Counted from the first letter of the stretch, positions 37,001 to 45,006 are shown. The stretch is DNA of 64,000 nucleotides from Pseudomonas sp. B20(2017) (GCF_002113125.1 NZ_NEJP01000013.1:62001-126000); one strand, 5' to 3'. Program-made: numbers and translations. The notes: generated from the letters alone by a model not told the origin.

Positions 37001-37491
37001 CAATTTCCATGCGGCTATCTACCGCTCAAACGGACGCCATCGTTTCGGGTTCCTCTACCTGGCTCATTCACACCCGACACCTGCAAGAGCAGATCAGCCT
37101 TGACGATCTCTCCATCAAGGACGATCTGCTCAAAATCGGCAGCATCCATGTTCATCTGCCAGACAGCAACGATCTACAGCTGCCGCTGGAAACCATCGAT
37201 GTCGTGCTCTATTCAGGAAACCGTTACCGGGTCAATTCCCTGTTTGAAATGATCGGGCTCCATGTCGTCGATGCACGGGGCTATCCAACGATCCAGGCAT
37301 TGATTCTGGACATCCGTGATCACCAGCAACGTGGAGCGCTGGAAACCAGTGATGTGCCGGTTCTGAACACTCGTCTGCTCGACGCCGCTCCCGGGAGGAT
37401 TCTCTACAACGTCCTCAACAACAGCTGGAGACTCGAAAACGCCCCGTCCCGTTCGATATCGATCGAACACCTGACCATCGTCAAGGAATGA
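34051..37491 (+). CDS. TcdA/TcdB-type pore-forming protein with RTX-like repeats (putative toxin translocator)
   Basis: The 1146-residue protein has a helical N-terminal part (1-180). Residues about 180-375 resemble the TcdA/TcdB pore-forming region: hydrophobic segments near 213-233, 263-282 and 298-347, then KIYGAVRAVDDIDDYI and ERWRAGWFAFTG. Glycine/aspartate nonapeptide-like repeats follow at 512-523, 542-550 and 614-660 (GDDHIDAGAGDDRIS). The last 480 residues are beta-rich and unrecognised. No glucosyltransferase or cysteine-protease domain and no signal peptide is seen. ATG 34051 (weak AAGAG) was preferred; 34003 and 34060 are alternatives. The ART-like gene starts 5 bp later. Codon use looks less GC-biased than the neighbours. 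Confidence 0.75.
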   Translation: MTLMNQPNNLSRTDRPSAPIKISDLNISPQTPLQPTGQKTGLADLDTLFGPLRIGEFSVSRQTLQALGGHIDEQAISTSNTYFSEPDQSFIDALEFDTAQVEQRMRAAPSPENLQIPPLLYEIVTQRSPEAAPLMREMPAGEFAEAMNKINHLLNATQRLDIRRDPLPDHLPDWIDKAKSRGMSSMGVGMQAYGLYSAYIGAIDALKKGNTGEAFVNVGGGVAEITSLGIDYALSKTGEQMIRQGSMAFEQFGKTSMGKWLCRGAGLIASVLTLPFDIHTAIKSFNDAAKVQGKAAQDLYVTGGLSVFSGALSLALGCAALAGFQAAGPVGIAAAAIMIVGAKIYGAVRAVDDIDDYIELTVNERWRAGWFAFTGQDQDKALMDRYLVAKTTADYAKALKTRSLSWLDNEFKESVDVIVNGRFEVRLQPTRFSYYEWTKGESPYKAENLPVIVDTDDVYDARGGLPASDSVLSNAKSDSTKGTLWSLGGGHDNVQGVRDKANFFSYGTGRKVLHGGDKDDSFIFQSASEALSYDPIKPSELSGGDGIDLLWLQGTHRHLDHIPDPPRHLGYDIDLKKGTLILRPANPTLEPVLHSTLKSIEKVETLAGAANRVTGSDRADIISANGDDHIDAGAGDDRISVRGIHGSVVGGPGSDTYILDPMCRSVSITEDGAEPSTVYLGVTLEAIQRWYLRDDALVIESLRDDSPGTPRRELVLEGVYRTVGRKRSLHNDKWVFITQDGFHLKPIWPANIVGTGELTLSVSVLTAGMSRTPPIPVNDYPCRISKSAHSSYFISRRIRHSTLIATQNGVPASSTIYVEHDSTEISEVRAIYTVSKTETDAFTFLGYTDVHFTLTFTHPPGLLSFHGVIKERPGKKTDRGGGIMASGWTVTHPIVLVMRDGVSYHLDFPRNSYIDDAKKAGYTVIQSRASLRERAGRYTFLKPGITKRTLKATPQRVDFQADQHNTSYWLEGRSATYELYPARAISMRLSTAQTDAIVSGSSTWLIHTRHLQEQISLDDLSIKDDLLKIGSIHVHLPDSNDLQLPLETIDVVLYSGNRYRVNSLFEMIGLHVVDARGYPTIQALILDIRDHQQRGALETSDVPVLNTRLLDAAPGRILYNVLNNSWRLENAPSRSISIEHLTIVKE

Positions 37492-37495
37492 CACC

Positions 37496-39193
37496 ATGCG
37501 TCCCAAAACGCCCTCAATGCCAACCCTGCCCCGGGTCGACACGCCTGCCGGACCATCGGCCCTGCCTCCCCGATTGCGACCGCAGATCCAGGATCCGCAG
37601 ACACATCAATCGCTTCCCTCCCCGGCGCCCCGAAACCCGGGCCACAGCCAGACACCCACAACAATACCCGGCCCCTCAAGAATCGAAGTCACGGACTTGC
37701 TCGGCCTGCCGCGTGATTCGGCAACCGCGCTGATCAGCTATCTGTTGAACCCCGGTTTGCTGCGCAATATGCAACCGGCCAATGAGGAGGGCTTGCGTTA
37801 TGTGGTCGGACGCAAGTTCGTCGATGTGAAAGAGGTCGGCACGGTGTACGTCGAGTTCGATACGAGCCTGGGCACCTATCGGGCAATGGATCTGTACAAA
37901 AAGCTTGCGCCGGGGCCTGCGCTTTTCAGAAATGCCGATGAATCGACCTGGAGCCCTGCTCGACAGAGCGGTACACACAGTCCGCTTAAACGGCCGAATG
38001 CAGATAACTCTGCCGGAGCATCGGCGGTGCCCGCAAGACAGCCGCGAATCACATCGATGCCCGCGCACTTGAAGGTGGCCACGTCGGAATTGCTGAGTAC
38101 GTATTTCGCCCAGCTGTATCCACAGATGACTCACGGTGAGCGAGTCATGGAATTGCGCTCATGCAACCTGTCGCCCCTTCAACACATTCGGTTGCGCGAC
38201 GACCTGATCGACAATCCTTCGGCACTTCCCGAATGGGCAACGCAGCACAGGACAAGCTCCCCCGATGCCAGTAACCCTTCACGCTTCGACGCTCTGCATG
38301 AGGAAATAGAACCTTTACTCCTCCCCCTGAGGAACGGCAAGTTGTTGATCAGTCGCCTCGGCGACTATGGCGATTTCAGCGAGAGCGTCAGTCGCGTATT
38401 TCTGGACGGATTCCTGGCAAACCTGGGTTATCTGCGCAACGCCAGCGACTATTTGTACCGGACAGACATCCCGGCCCTGTTCAGGGCCGATGAGCGCACG
38501 CCGTTCGAGTTCTACAACGATGGCCGGATGTTGCCGCGCCTGAAACATCCACGCGGGGCAACGACCGAAAAACCGATCAGTGCCACAGTCAGCCTCAAAT
38601 TGGTTCATCAATATGCCGGCAGAGGCACCGATTCACCCGATCCCGAATACCTGCGCTACAACAACCAGAAAAACAAGTACCCCGGACGCAAGCCCGGCGA
38701 ATCGGACAATGAGTCGGGAACGTCCGACAACGAATGGTCTGATGTATCCGACGTGGAACTGGATTCCGAGCGCAATTACGACACCATCCGGCACGATCAG
38801 CAGGTCATATTCACCTACATCATCGACACGCGAAAAATGGAAATCGTCCTGGGAGAGGAGAATCACCTCCTCAATACCGCCGCTCGAGACAAGGGAGCGT
38901 GGTTTCCCGAAGATGAACTCGAAGCGCTGATTTCAACATCAAAACGGGGCATCGAATCGGAGCGTCTCTGGCTGCTCGACTCAACCCTCTCCCGCGCCGC
39001 GAAAGTCGACGACGTCGCCTACGAAGCAGGCTATCAATCACGAATAGACATCGAGGAACGGACCCACCATGGCGCCGACAACCGATATCAATATGACGCT
39101 TTGATAGACAAGGTTGCCCGGGCAGGCAAGCCGATCCTGACACTGGACACGGGCAAGGAGTGGTTCGCCAACGATATCGTCTGGCCCGAATAA
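37496..39193 (+). CDS. Putative cholera/pertussis-type ADP-ribosyltransferase toxin
   Basis: The 565-residue protein starts with a Pro-rich tail (1-60). Residues 62-155 and 190-255 recall modules of large Pseudomonas dermonecrotic/NEL-type toxins (YRAMDLYKKLAPGPALFRN). The C-terminal half carries an ADP-ribosyltransferase pattern: RADERTP at 330-336 followed by GRMLPR, an SAT-type variant of the STS strand at 362-364, and E474-x-E476 in EDELEAL. This is the spacing and order of cholera toxin A (RADSRPP, STS, ExE). An acidic low-complexity insert (about 379-430) separates the strands. No signal peptide is visible. AAGGA precedes the ATG 8 bp away, 5 bp after the pore-protein gene. The ART call is by motif only. 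Confidence 0.65.
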   Translation: MRPKTPSMPTLPRVDTPAGPSALPPRLRPQIQDPQTHQSLPSPAPRNPGHSQTPTTIPGPSRIEVTDLLGLPRDSATALISYLLNPGLLRNMQPANEEGLRYVVGRKFVDVKEVGTVYVEFDTSLGTYRAMDLYKKLAPGPALFRNADESTWSPARQSGTHSPLKRPNADNSAGASAVPARQPRITSMPAHLKVATSELLSTYFAQLYPQMTHGERVMELRSCNLSPLQHIRLRDDLIDNPSALPEWATQHRTSSPDASNPSRFDALHEEIEPLLLPLRNGKLLISRLGDYGDFSESVSRVFLDGFLANLGYLRNASDYLYRTDIPALFRADERTPFEFYNDGRMLPRLKHPRGATTEKPISATVSLKLVHQYAGRGTDSPDPEYLRYNNQKNKYPGRKPGESDNESGTSDNEWSDVSDVELDSERNYDTIRHDQQVIFTYIIDTRKMEIVLGEENHLLNTAARDKGAWFPEDELEALISTSKRGIESERLWLLDSTLSRAAKVDDVAYEAGYQSRIDIEERTHHGADNRYQYDALIDKVARAGKPILTLDTGKEWFANDIVWPE

Positions 39194-39199
39194 GCCCCT

Positions 39200-39790
39200 C
39201 TAGGCGAACAACTCTCCCTGCAACTCGTCGAGCAGCGCCTGGATCGCATCCAGTCGCTGCTGCGGGTCGTCGAGTTGTAGCAGGTCGATCTTGTCTTCCT
39301 CGGCGAACGGCAACAGGTACGCCAACTGATTGGCCAGCGATTGCTGCCCTGCCGCTTCGACGCCCATGTTCAGCGCCTCGACCATCGGGTGTTCGGCCAG
39401 GGCCTTGAGCAGCGCAACAAGATCGGCGTCCTCATCCTGCAACGGTTGCTCGGGCTCTTCGTCCAGCCACTCGACCTCGGCCATGATCAATTGATCGCGT
39501 TGCACTTCGGTGCGCTGCACGATGAAGCGGCGCCCGCCCTGCACACGGATGCCCAGCAGTCCGTTGTCCTGCTGCTGGAAATCGGTGATGCGCGCTTCGC
39601 AGCCGACCATGGCGAAACCTTCCGGCGCGACGCCGACTTCGCTGCCTTCCAGGATGCACACCACGCCGAACCCGCCGCCCTGTTTCATGCAGCGGCCGAT
39701 CATGTCCAGATAGCGCGCCTCGAAGATCTGCAAATCCAGATTGCAGCCGGGAAACAGCACCGTGTTCAGCGGAAAAAGCGGCAGACTCAT
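39200..39790 (-). CDS. Lon N-terminal-domain protein (LON substrate-binding domain only)
   Basis: The 196-residue protein consists of a stand-alone Lon N-terminal domain: LPLFPLNTVLFPG at the start, LQIFEARYLDMI near residue 22, and FGVVCILEGSEVG near 45. The ATPase and protease domains of Lon are absent, which is normal for this family. It may act in substrate recognition, but no reaction is known. ATG 39790 is better spaced from AAGGA than the ATG at 39796. It converges on the ART-like gene with 6 bp between stops. Confidence 0.88.
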   Translation of the reverse strand: MSLPLFPLNTVLFPGCNLDLQIFEARYLDMIGRCMKQGGGFGVVCILEGSEVGVAPEGFAMVGCEARITDFQQQDNGLLGIRVQGGRRFIVQRTEVQRDQLIMAEVEWLDEEPEQPLQDEDADLVALLKALAEHPMVEALNMGVEAAGQQSLANQLAYLLPFAEEDKIDLLQLDDPQQRLDAIQALLDELQGELFA

Positions 39791-39800
39791 AGACATTTCC

Positions 39801-40517
39801 TTACACCACCATCGACACCGCCAGCGGCAGGAACACCGCCGTGGCCACGCCCATCAGACTCATCGCCAGCGCCGCGAAGGCGCCGCACTCATCGCTTTCC
39901 TGCAACGCCACCGACGTGCCGACCGCATGCGCCGTCATGCCCAGCGCCATGCCGCGCGCTTCCGGGCTGTGCACGCCGAGGCGGGTCAAAAGCGCCGGCC
40001 CGAAGATCGCGCCGATCACCCCGGTGATCAATACGAATACTGCCGCCAGCGCGGCGACACCGCCGATTTGCTCGGCCACCAGCATGGCGATCGGTGAGGT
40101 CACCGATTTGGGCGCCATGGTCATCAGGATCATGTGATCGGCACCGAACCACCAGCCCAGCGCCACGCCCATGCCCGTGGCGACCACGCCGCCTATCACC
40201 AGCGTAGTAAAAATCGGCCAGAACAATTGGCGGATGCGCCGCAGATTCAGATACAGCGGCACCGCCAGCGCGACGGTTGCCGGGCCCAGCAGAATACTGA
40301 GGATTTCCGTGCTCTTGCGGTACTCGGCGTAAGTCAGGCCGCAACCAACCAGTACGCCAATCACCAACAGCATCGAGACCAGCACCGGTTGCAGAAAGAT
40401 CCAGCGGGTCTTCTCGAACGCCGCCAGCACCAGTTGATAAGCACCGAGGGTGATGCCGATGCCGAACAGGGGATGGTGAATCACCGACGCCCAGGCACCT
40501 TGCCAATCGAAGAGCAT
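39801..40517 (-). CDS. lrgB: LrgB/CidB family membrane protein
   Basis: The 238-residue protein has seven to eight hydrophobic segments and the LrgB hallmark stretches FLGPATVALAVPLY-like (LLGPATVALAVPLY), APKSVTSPIAMLVAEQIGG and AHAVGTSVALQESDECGAFAALAMSLMG, here split. LrgB/CidB partners LrgA/CidA in holin-like control of autolysis and in pyruvate or glycolate transport in other bacteria. Its ATG overlaps the lrgA stop (ATGA), so the two are coupled. Confidence 0.9.
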   Translation of the reverse strand: MLFDWQGAWASVIHHPLFGIGITLGAYQLVLAAFEKTRWIFLQPVLVSMLLVIGVLVGCGLTYAEYRKSTEILSILLGPATVALAVPLYLNLRRIRQLFWPIFTTLVIGGVVATGMGVALGWWFGADHMILMTMAPKSVTSPIAMLVAEQIGGVAALAAVFVLITGVIGAIFGPALLTRLGVHSPEARGMALGMTAHAVGTSVALQESDECGAFAALAMSLMGVATAVFLPLAVSMVV

Positions 40518-40879
40518 CAGGACTCCTCCGAATGCGGCCCGTGACGCTTGACCAGCCGTTGCATCAGCACCCCGGCGAAGGCCGTCGACAGAATCAACGA
40601 GACCACCAGCGCACCGACGATGGCCCAGAAATCCGCGGCAATCGCCGTGGCATACACCATCACGCCCACCGCCGGCGGCACCAGCAGCAATGGCAGATAA
40701 CGCAGCAGACTGCCGGCGGCGAGGTTCAGCGGCTCGCCGACTTCACCGCGCACGACCAGGAATACCAGCAGCAGCAAAAGGCCGATGATCGGCCCCGGCA
40801 GCACCGGCAACAGCAAGTGATTGAGGGCCGTGCCGAGCAATTGAAACAGCACCAGCATGGTAAGGCCACGTAGCAACAT
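40517..40879 (-). CDS. lrgA: LrgA/CidA family holin-like protein
   Basis: The 120-residue protein has four hydrophobic helices and the family segments LPVLPGPIIGLLLLL near residue 24 and YLPLLLVPPAVGVM near 60. It forms the small subunit of the LrgAB/CidAB pair. A good TATAAT lies on the minus strand at 40921-40926, about 45 bp upstream. There is no LytTR or LysR regulator next to it. Confidence 0.9.
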   Translation of the reverse strand: MLLRGLTMLVLFQLLGTALNHLLLPVLPGPIIGLLLLLVFLVVRGEVGEPLNLAAGSLLRYLPLLLVPPAVGVMVYATAIAADFWAIVGALVVSLILSTAFAGVLMQRLVKRHGPHSEES

Positions 40880-40920
40880 CCGTCATCTCCGTCTTACTTT
40901 CCAACCCGCAAGTCGCCGGC

Positions 40921-40926
40921 ATTATA
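40921..40926 (-). promoter_or_regulatory. Candidate -10 element for lrgAB
   Basis: ATTATA on the plus strand reads TATAAT leftward, about 42 bp upstream of the lrgA start. The -35 match is poor. Confidence 0.4.
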
Positions 40927-41072
40927 AGCACGCCTGCGCTATGGATCGGCATTCGCCAAAAGCATGGTCGGTTGACCTGAGCAAATCGCCATGATGATCT
41001 ACAGTGGTTCGCAGGGCGGTCAAATCCCCCACCTGAAAAACTATAAAACCGATGAACCCAAGGAGAGTCTCA

Positions 41073-41528
41073 ATGCCCTATGTTCCAGTTGCAGAGCTCA
41101 AAGATTATGTCGGCAAGGAACTCGGACGTTCCGAATGGCTCACCATCGATCAGGAGCGCATCAACCTGTTCGCCGAAGCCACCGGGGATTACCAGTTCAT
41201 CCATGTCGACCCGGTCAAAGCCGCGCAAACGCCATTTGGCAGCACCATTGCACACGGTTTCCTGTCGTTGTCGCTGATCCCCAAACTGATGGAAGACATC
41301 CTGATCCTGCCGCAAGGCGTGAAGATGGTGGTCAACTACGGCCTGGACAGCGTGCGTTTCATCCAGCCGGTCAAGGTCAATTCCAAGGTCCGGCTCAAGG
41401 TCGACCTCGGTGAAGTGACCGAGAAAAAACCTGGCCAGTGGCTGCTCAAGGCCACCGCCACCCTGGAGATCGAAGGCTCGGACAAACCGGCCTACATCGC
41501 CGAACCGCTGTCGCTCTGCTTCGTTTAA
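41073..41528 (+). CDS. MaoC-like (R)-hydratase
   Basis: The 151-residue hot-dog-fold protein contains the MaoC catalytic signature: FAEATGDYQFIHVDP (residues about 31-45, with catalytic Asp and His) followed by PFGSTIAHGFLSLSL. It should hydrate enoyl-CoA esters; the physiological substrate is unknown. AAGGAGAG precedes the ATG at 41073, and an upstream in-frame ATG at 41052 is less well placed. It is a single-gene unit. Confidence 0.9.
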   Translation: MPYVPVAELKDYVGKELGRSEWLTIDQERINLFAEATGDYQFIHVDPVKAAQTPFGSTIAHGFLSLSLIPKLMEDILILPQGVKMVVNYGLDSVRFIQPVKVNSKVRLKVDLGEVTEKKPGQWLLKATATLEIEGSDKPAYIAEPLSLCFV

Positions 41529-41638
41529 GCGCCTGGATGCGAAGCGGCTCACGCTGTTTCGCATCCGCTCCTCCCTGCCGGCTGTATAAGGTCACATAGC
41601 TGCGGCATACTCGGTCGCCTAATTGCCCGGATCCCGCT

Positions 41639-43366
41639 ATGCGCTCATTCGCTCCTCTTGCTCCCATTGCCTTGACCCTGTTGCTGGCCGCGTGTGGCGA
41701 CGGCGAATCGCTGTTGCCGCCGGATGCGCGCCTGCCCGACGGCGGCCGCTATCGCGGTGAACTGGTCGATGGCTTGCTGCAAGGCCAGGGCCGGGTCGAC
41801 TATCCCAACGGCAGCTGGTACGCCGGGGCGTTCGACAAGGGGCAATGGCATGGTCAGGGCGAATGGCACGGCAGCAATGGCGAGGTCTATCGCGGCAACT
41901 TCCAGCAAGGACTGTTCGACGGCCAGGGCACGCTGACCACCGCGGCCGGCAGCTACACTGGCGGTTTCAAACTGGGCCGACGCGACGGCGAAGGCACCCT
42001 CAAAGAAAACGCGATGACCTATCGCGGCGAATTCAAGGCCGACCAATATTCCGGGCTCGGTCGCCTCGAGCTGGATGACGGCAGTTCCTATCAAGGCCAG
42101 TTCGCCCACGGCAAACCCAACGGCGAAGGCCAGCGCGGCGATGCCAGCGGCAATCAGTTCACTGGCCATTTCGTCAACGGCCAGCTCGAAGGCAACGGCA
42201 CGTTCAACAGTGCCGACGGCGACATCTACGTCGGCGGCTTCAAGAACAATCAACTGCACGGCAAGGGCCGCTACGAAAACGCCGATGGCGATGTCTGGCT
42301 CGGGCAGTTCAAGGAAGGTGCACTGACCGGCAAGGGCGAACTGATCGGCGCCGACGGCAGCCACTACATCGGTTACTTCAATGACTGGCGCTTCAGCGGT
42401 CAGGGCCGGCTGAACCTGTCCGATGGCAGTTTCTACGTCGGTGGATTCGACAGCGACAGCTATTCCGGACGCGGCACCCTGGTGCTCACCGATGGCAGCG
42501 TGCTCAGCGGCACCTGGATCAACGGCCAGCGCGTGCGCGATGCCGACGGCAAGTTGCTGCCGGACACCCTCGAACTCGGCCTGCTGGCCCAGGGTCGCCT
42601 GCTCGACGAGGCGCTGGCCAATGTGCCGGCCTCGACCCCGGCGGTGGAACTGTACACCCTGACCCTCGGCGGCGATGGCAAGCAGAGCGTGTTCCTGCGC
42701 GAATCCGACTACGTGGCCAATATGCTCACCAGCCGTTTCGGCGCCTTCGGCCAGATTCGTCTGGTCAACCATCGCGACCACCTCGGCGACCGGCCGATGG
42801 CCACCCGCGAAAACCTGCGCCGCGCAGCGCTGACCCTGGCCGAACGCAGCGGCCCGGAAGACCTGGTCTTCATCTACCTGACCAGCCATGGCACTGCCGA
42901 GCACGAACTGGTGCTCGACCAGCCGCGCATGGAACTGGCCGACCTGCCCGCCGACGAACTCGCCGCCGTGCTCGCACCGCTGAAGAATCGCGACAAGATC
43001 ATTGTCATCTCTTCGTGCTATTCCGGTGGCTTCATTCCGGCGTTGAAGGATGAACGCACGCTGATCATGACCGCCTCGCGCGCCGATCGCGTGTCGTTCG
43101 GTTGCTCCGAGGAGGCCAACTTCACTTACTTCGGCGATGCCCTGTTTGCACAGGCGCTGAACCAGACCGACGACCTGGAGCAAGCCTTCAAGCTGGCCAA
43201 GGCTACGGTCGCCGAACGTGAACTGGCGGACAACTTCGAAGCCTCTGAACCGCAGATCTGGGCCCCGAAAACCGTGCTGGCCCATTGGCAACTGCTACGT
43301 AAACAGCAAGCGAGAAAAGCATTGCAAAGTGCTGCGTTGAACGACGGAGCGATAAAGAGCAACTAA
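41639..43366 (+). CDS. MORN-repeat lipoprotein with C-terminal caspase-like (C13) peptidase domain
   Basis: The 575-residue protein has a lipobox LLAAC (C19). Eleven or so MORN repeats (about residues 37-295) follow the pattern Y-x-G-x-F-x-x-G-x-x-x-G-x-G. The C-terminal part (about 335-545) resembles the legumain-type C13 family, with a candidate catalytic His417 in YLTSHGT and Cys460 in VISSCYSGGF. The His and Cys spacing fits the caspase-like clan CD. MORN repeats often bind membranes or proteins. No substrate is known; a related gene occurs in P. aeruginosa. Confidence 0.85.
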   Translation: MRSFAPLAPIALTLLLAACGDGESLLPPDARLPDGGRYRGELVDGLLQGQGRVDYPNGSWYAGAFDKGQWHGQGEWHGSNGEVYRGNFQQGLFDGQGTLTTAAGSYTGGFKLGRRDGEGTLKENAMTYRGEFKADQYSGLGRLELDDGSSYQGQFAHGKPNGEGQRGDASGNQFTGHFVNGQLEGNGTFNSADGDIYVGGFKNNQLHGKGRYENADGDVWLGQFKEGALTGKGELIGADGSHYIGYFNDWRFSGQGRLNLSDGSFYVGGFDSDSYSGRGTLVLTDGSVLSGTWINGQRVRDADGKLLPDTLELGLLAQGRLLDEALANVPASTPAVELYTLTLGGDGKQSVFLRESDYVANMLTSRFGAFGQIRLVNHRDHLGDRPMATRENLRRAALTLAERSGPEDLVFIYLTSHGTAEHELVLDQPRMELADLPADELAAVLAPLKNRDKIIVISSCYSGGFIPALKDERTLIMTASRADRVSFGCSEEANFTYFGDALFAQALNQTDDLEQAFKLAKATVAERELADNFEASEPQIWAPKTVLAHWQLLRKQQARKALQSAALNDGAIKSN

Positions 43367-43393
43367 GCTGAACAGTATCAAGGGAGAGACACT

Positions 43394-44035
43394 ATGTACT
43401 TGACGCCTCAGCATGTCTTGCTTGCCGGAGCCACCGGGTTGACCGGTGAACATCTGCTCGACCGCCTGCTCAACGAGCCGACGATCAGCCGCGTCCTTGC
43501 CCCCTCACGCCGGCCGCTGGCCGAGCATCCGCATCTGGAAAACCCGGTCGGCGACCCACAGACCTTCCTGCCGCAACTGGCCGGTCGGGTCGACATCGCC
43601 TATTGCTGCCTCGGCACCACCATCAAACAGGCCGGCTCCGAAGAAGCTTTTCGCGCCGTGGATCTGGACATGGTGGTGGCGTTCGCCAAACGTGCAAGGG
43701 AAATGGGCGCACGGCATCTGATCGTGATCAGCGCATTGGGGGCCGATCGCCGATCCTCGGTGTTCTATAACCGGGTCAAAGGCGAGATGGAATACGCATT
43801 GCGCGCGCAGGACTGGCCGCAACTGACCATCTGCCGGCCATCCTTGTTGCTCGGGGAGCGCAGCGAGCCCCGTCTTGGCGAACAACTTGCCGCACCGCTC
43901 TCGAAACTGATTCCCGGAAAATACCGCGGCATCGAAGCCTGCCAACTGGCCCGCGCCATGTGGCGCTTGGCACTGGAAGAACAGGATGGCGTGCGGATCG
44001 TCGAGTCGGATGAATTGAGAAAACTCGGCAAGTAA
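43394..44035 (+). CDS. NAD(P)-binding Rossmann-fold protein (short-chain/atypical SDR)
   Basis: The 213-residue protein begins with HVLLAGATGLTGEHLLDRLL, the GxxGxxG dinucleotide site of atypical SDR (YbjT/HTATIP2-like) proteins. It has YCCLGTTIKQAGS near residue 72, LIVISALGADRRSSVFYNRVKGEME-type catalytic-like SxnYxxxK segment near 115-135, and ICRPSLLLGER near 150. The substrate is unknown. A GGGAGAG lies upstream. It follows the MORN gene by 27 bp and may be co-transcribed. Confidence 0.85.
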   Translation: MYLTPQHVLLAGATGLTGEHLLDRLLNEPTISRVLAPSRRPLAEHPHLENPVGDPQTFLPQLAGRVDIAYCCLGTTIKQAGSEEAFRAVDLDMVVAFAKRAREMGARHLIVISALGADRRSSVFYNRVKGEMEYALRAQDWPQLTICRPSLLLGERSEPRLGEQLAAPLSKLIPGKYRGIEACQLARAMWRLALEEQDGVRIVESDELRKLGK

Positions 44036-44040
44036 AAACA

Positions 44041-44071
44041 AAAGATCGCAGCCATTGGCTGCGATCTTTTT
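44041..44071. terminator. Bidirectional terminator
   Basis: AAAGATCGCAGCC-ATT-GGCTGCGATCTTT followed by T residues on both strands lies between the convergent SDR and YceK-like genes. It overlaps the last codon area of the YceK-like gene. Confidence 0.85.
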
Positions 44072-44366
44072 AGAGTCCGCCAGTTGCCTGGAATCCCACG
44101 CCGATCACCGTCAGCAACGACAACGGCAACAGCAGCGTATCGAGCAATGCGCTGGCCGGCAGATCCACACTGGGGTAACCCGGCGCCTCGGCGCCGAATC
44201 GGTCCATCGCGCAACATCCGCCATTCATCGCATACAGATCCAACCGCGTGCCGGAATACACCACCGGCGCGCCAGGCTTGGCCGCATCAAGCGTTCGCGC
44301 CGTGGCGCAGCCAGTCAGTTGCAGCGCCAGCGCCATCAGCAGCACAGAAGCCAGCAGCTTATTCAT
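44070..44366 (-). CDS. YceK/YidQ family lipoprotein
   Basis: The 98-residue protein has a lipobox LTGC (C20). The YceK/YidQ pattern is visible as VVYSGTRLDLYAMNGG near residue 35, PSVDLPASALLDTLLLPLSLL near 65. Its function is unknown. The ATG at 44366 overlaps the end of ubiX by 8 bp, so it is the third gene of the mpl-ubiX-yceK unit. Its stop lies at the edge of the terminator hairpin. Confidence 0.85.
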   Translation of the reverse strand: MNKLLASVLLMALALQLTGCATARTLDAAKPGAPVVYSGTRLDLYAMNGGCCAMDRFGAEAPGYPSVDLPASALLDTLLLPLSLLTVIGVGFQATGGL

Positions 44367-45006
44367 CGCTGCTCAGGTGATGTTCGCCCCAGCGCGGCAG
44401 CATATCCTGGGGAATGCCCAACAGATTGAGAATCCGCGCCACCACGAAATCAATCAGGTCATCGATGGTCTGCGGCTGGTGATAGAAACCCGGCGAGGCC
44501 GGCAGGATGGTCACGCCCATGTTCGACAGCTTGAGCATGTGCTCCAGGTGAATGCTCGAATACGGCGCTTCGCGCGGCACCAGAATCAACTGGCGACGTT
44601 CCTTCAAGGTGACGTCCGCCGCCCGTTCGATCAGGTTGTTGCAGGCGCCGGTGGCAATAGCCGACAAGGTGCCGGTCGAGCACGGCACGACCACCATGGC
44701 GGCCGGAGCGCCGGAGCCCGAGGCCACCGGCGACATCCAGTCTTCCTTGCCGTACACGCGGATTTGCCCGGCGGACGCGCCGGTGTATTCGGTGAGAAAC
44801 GCCTGCATCATTTGCGGCTTGGCCGGCAGCGACACGTCCGTCTCGGTGGCCATCACCAGTTGCGCGGCCTTGGAGATCAGGAAGTGCACCTCGCGATCCT
44901 CGCGCACCAGACAATCCAGCAGGCGCAAGCCGTACTGGGCGCCGGACGCGCCGGTCATCGCCAGCGTGATGCGTTCCGGGCCATTGCTCGCCAGACGAGT
45001 GTTCAT
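44359..45006 (-). CDS. ubiX: Flavin prenyltransferase UbiX
   Basis: The 215-residue enzyme makes prenylated FMN, the cofactor of UbiD decarboxylases in ubiquinone synthesis. The family motifs ITLAMTGASGAQYGLRLLD, PCSTGTLSAIATGACNNLI-type serine/flavin segment and LVPREAPYSSIHLEHML are present in order. The ATG at 45006 overlaps the mpl stop (ATGA), and the 3' end overlaps the YceK-like gene. Confidence 0.95.
   Translation of the reverse strand: MNTRLASNGPERITLAMTGASGAQYGLRLLDCLVREDREVHFLISKAAQLVMATETDVSLPAKPQMMQAFLTEYTGASAGQIRVYGKEDWMSPVASGSGAPAAMVVVPCSTGTLSAIATGACNNLIERAADVTLKERRQLILVPREAPYSSIHLEHMLKLSNMGVTILPASPGFYHQPQTIDDLIDFVVARILNLLGIPQDMLPRWGEHHLSSDE

Noticed and set aside
33911..39200. 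Toxin-like locus as part of a prophage or integrative element
   Set aside because: No integrase, tRNA target, attachment repeats or phage structural genes were seen on either side.
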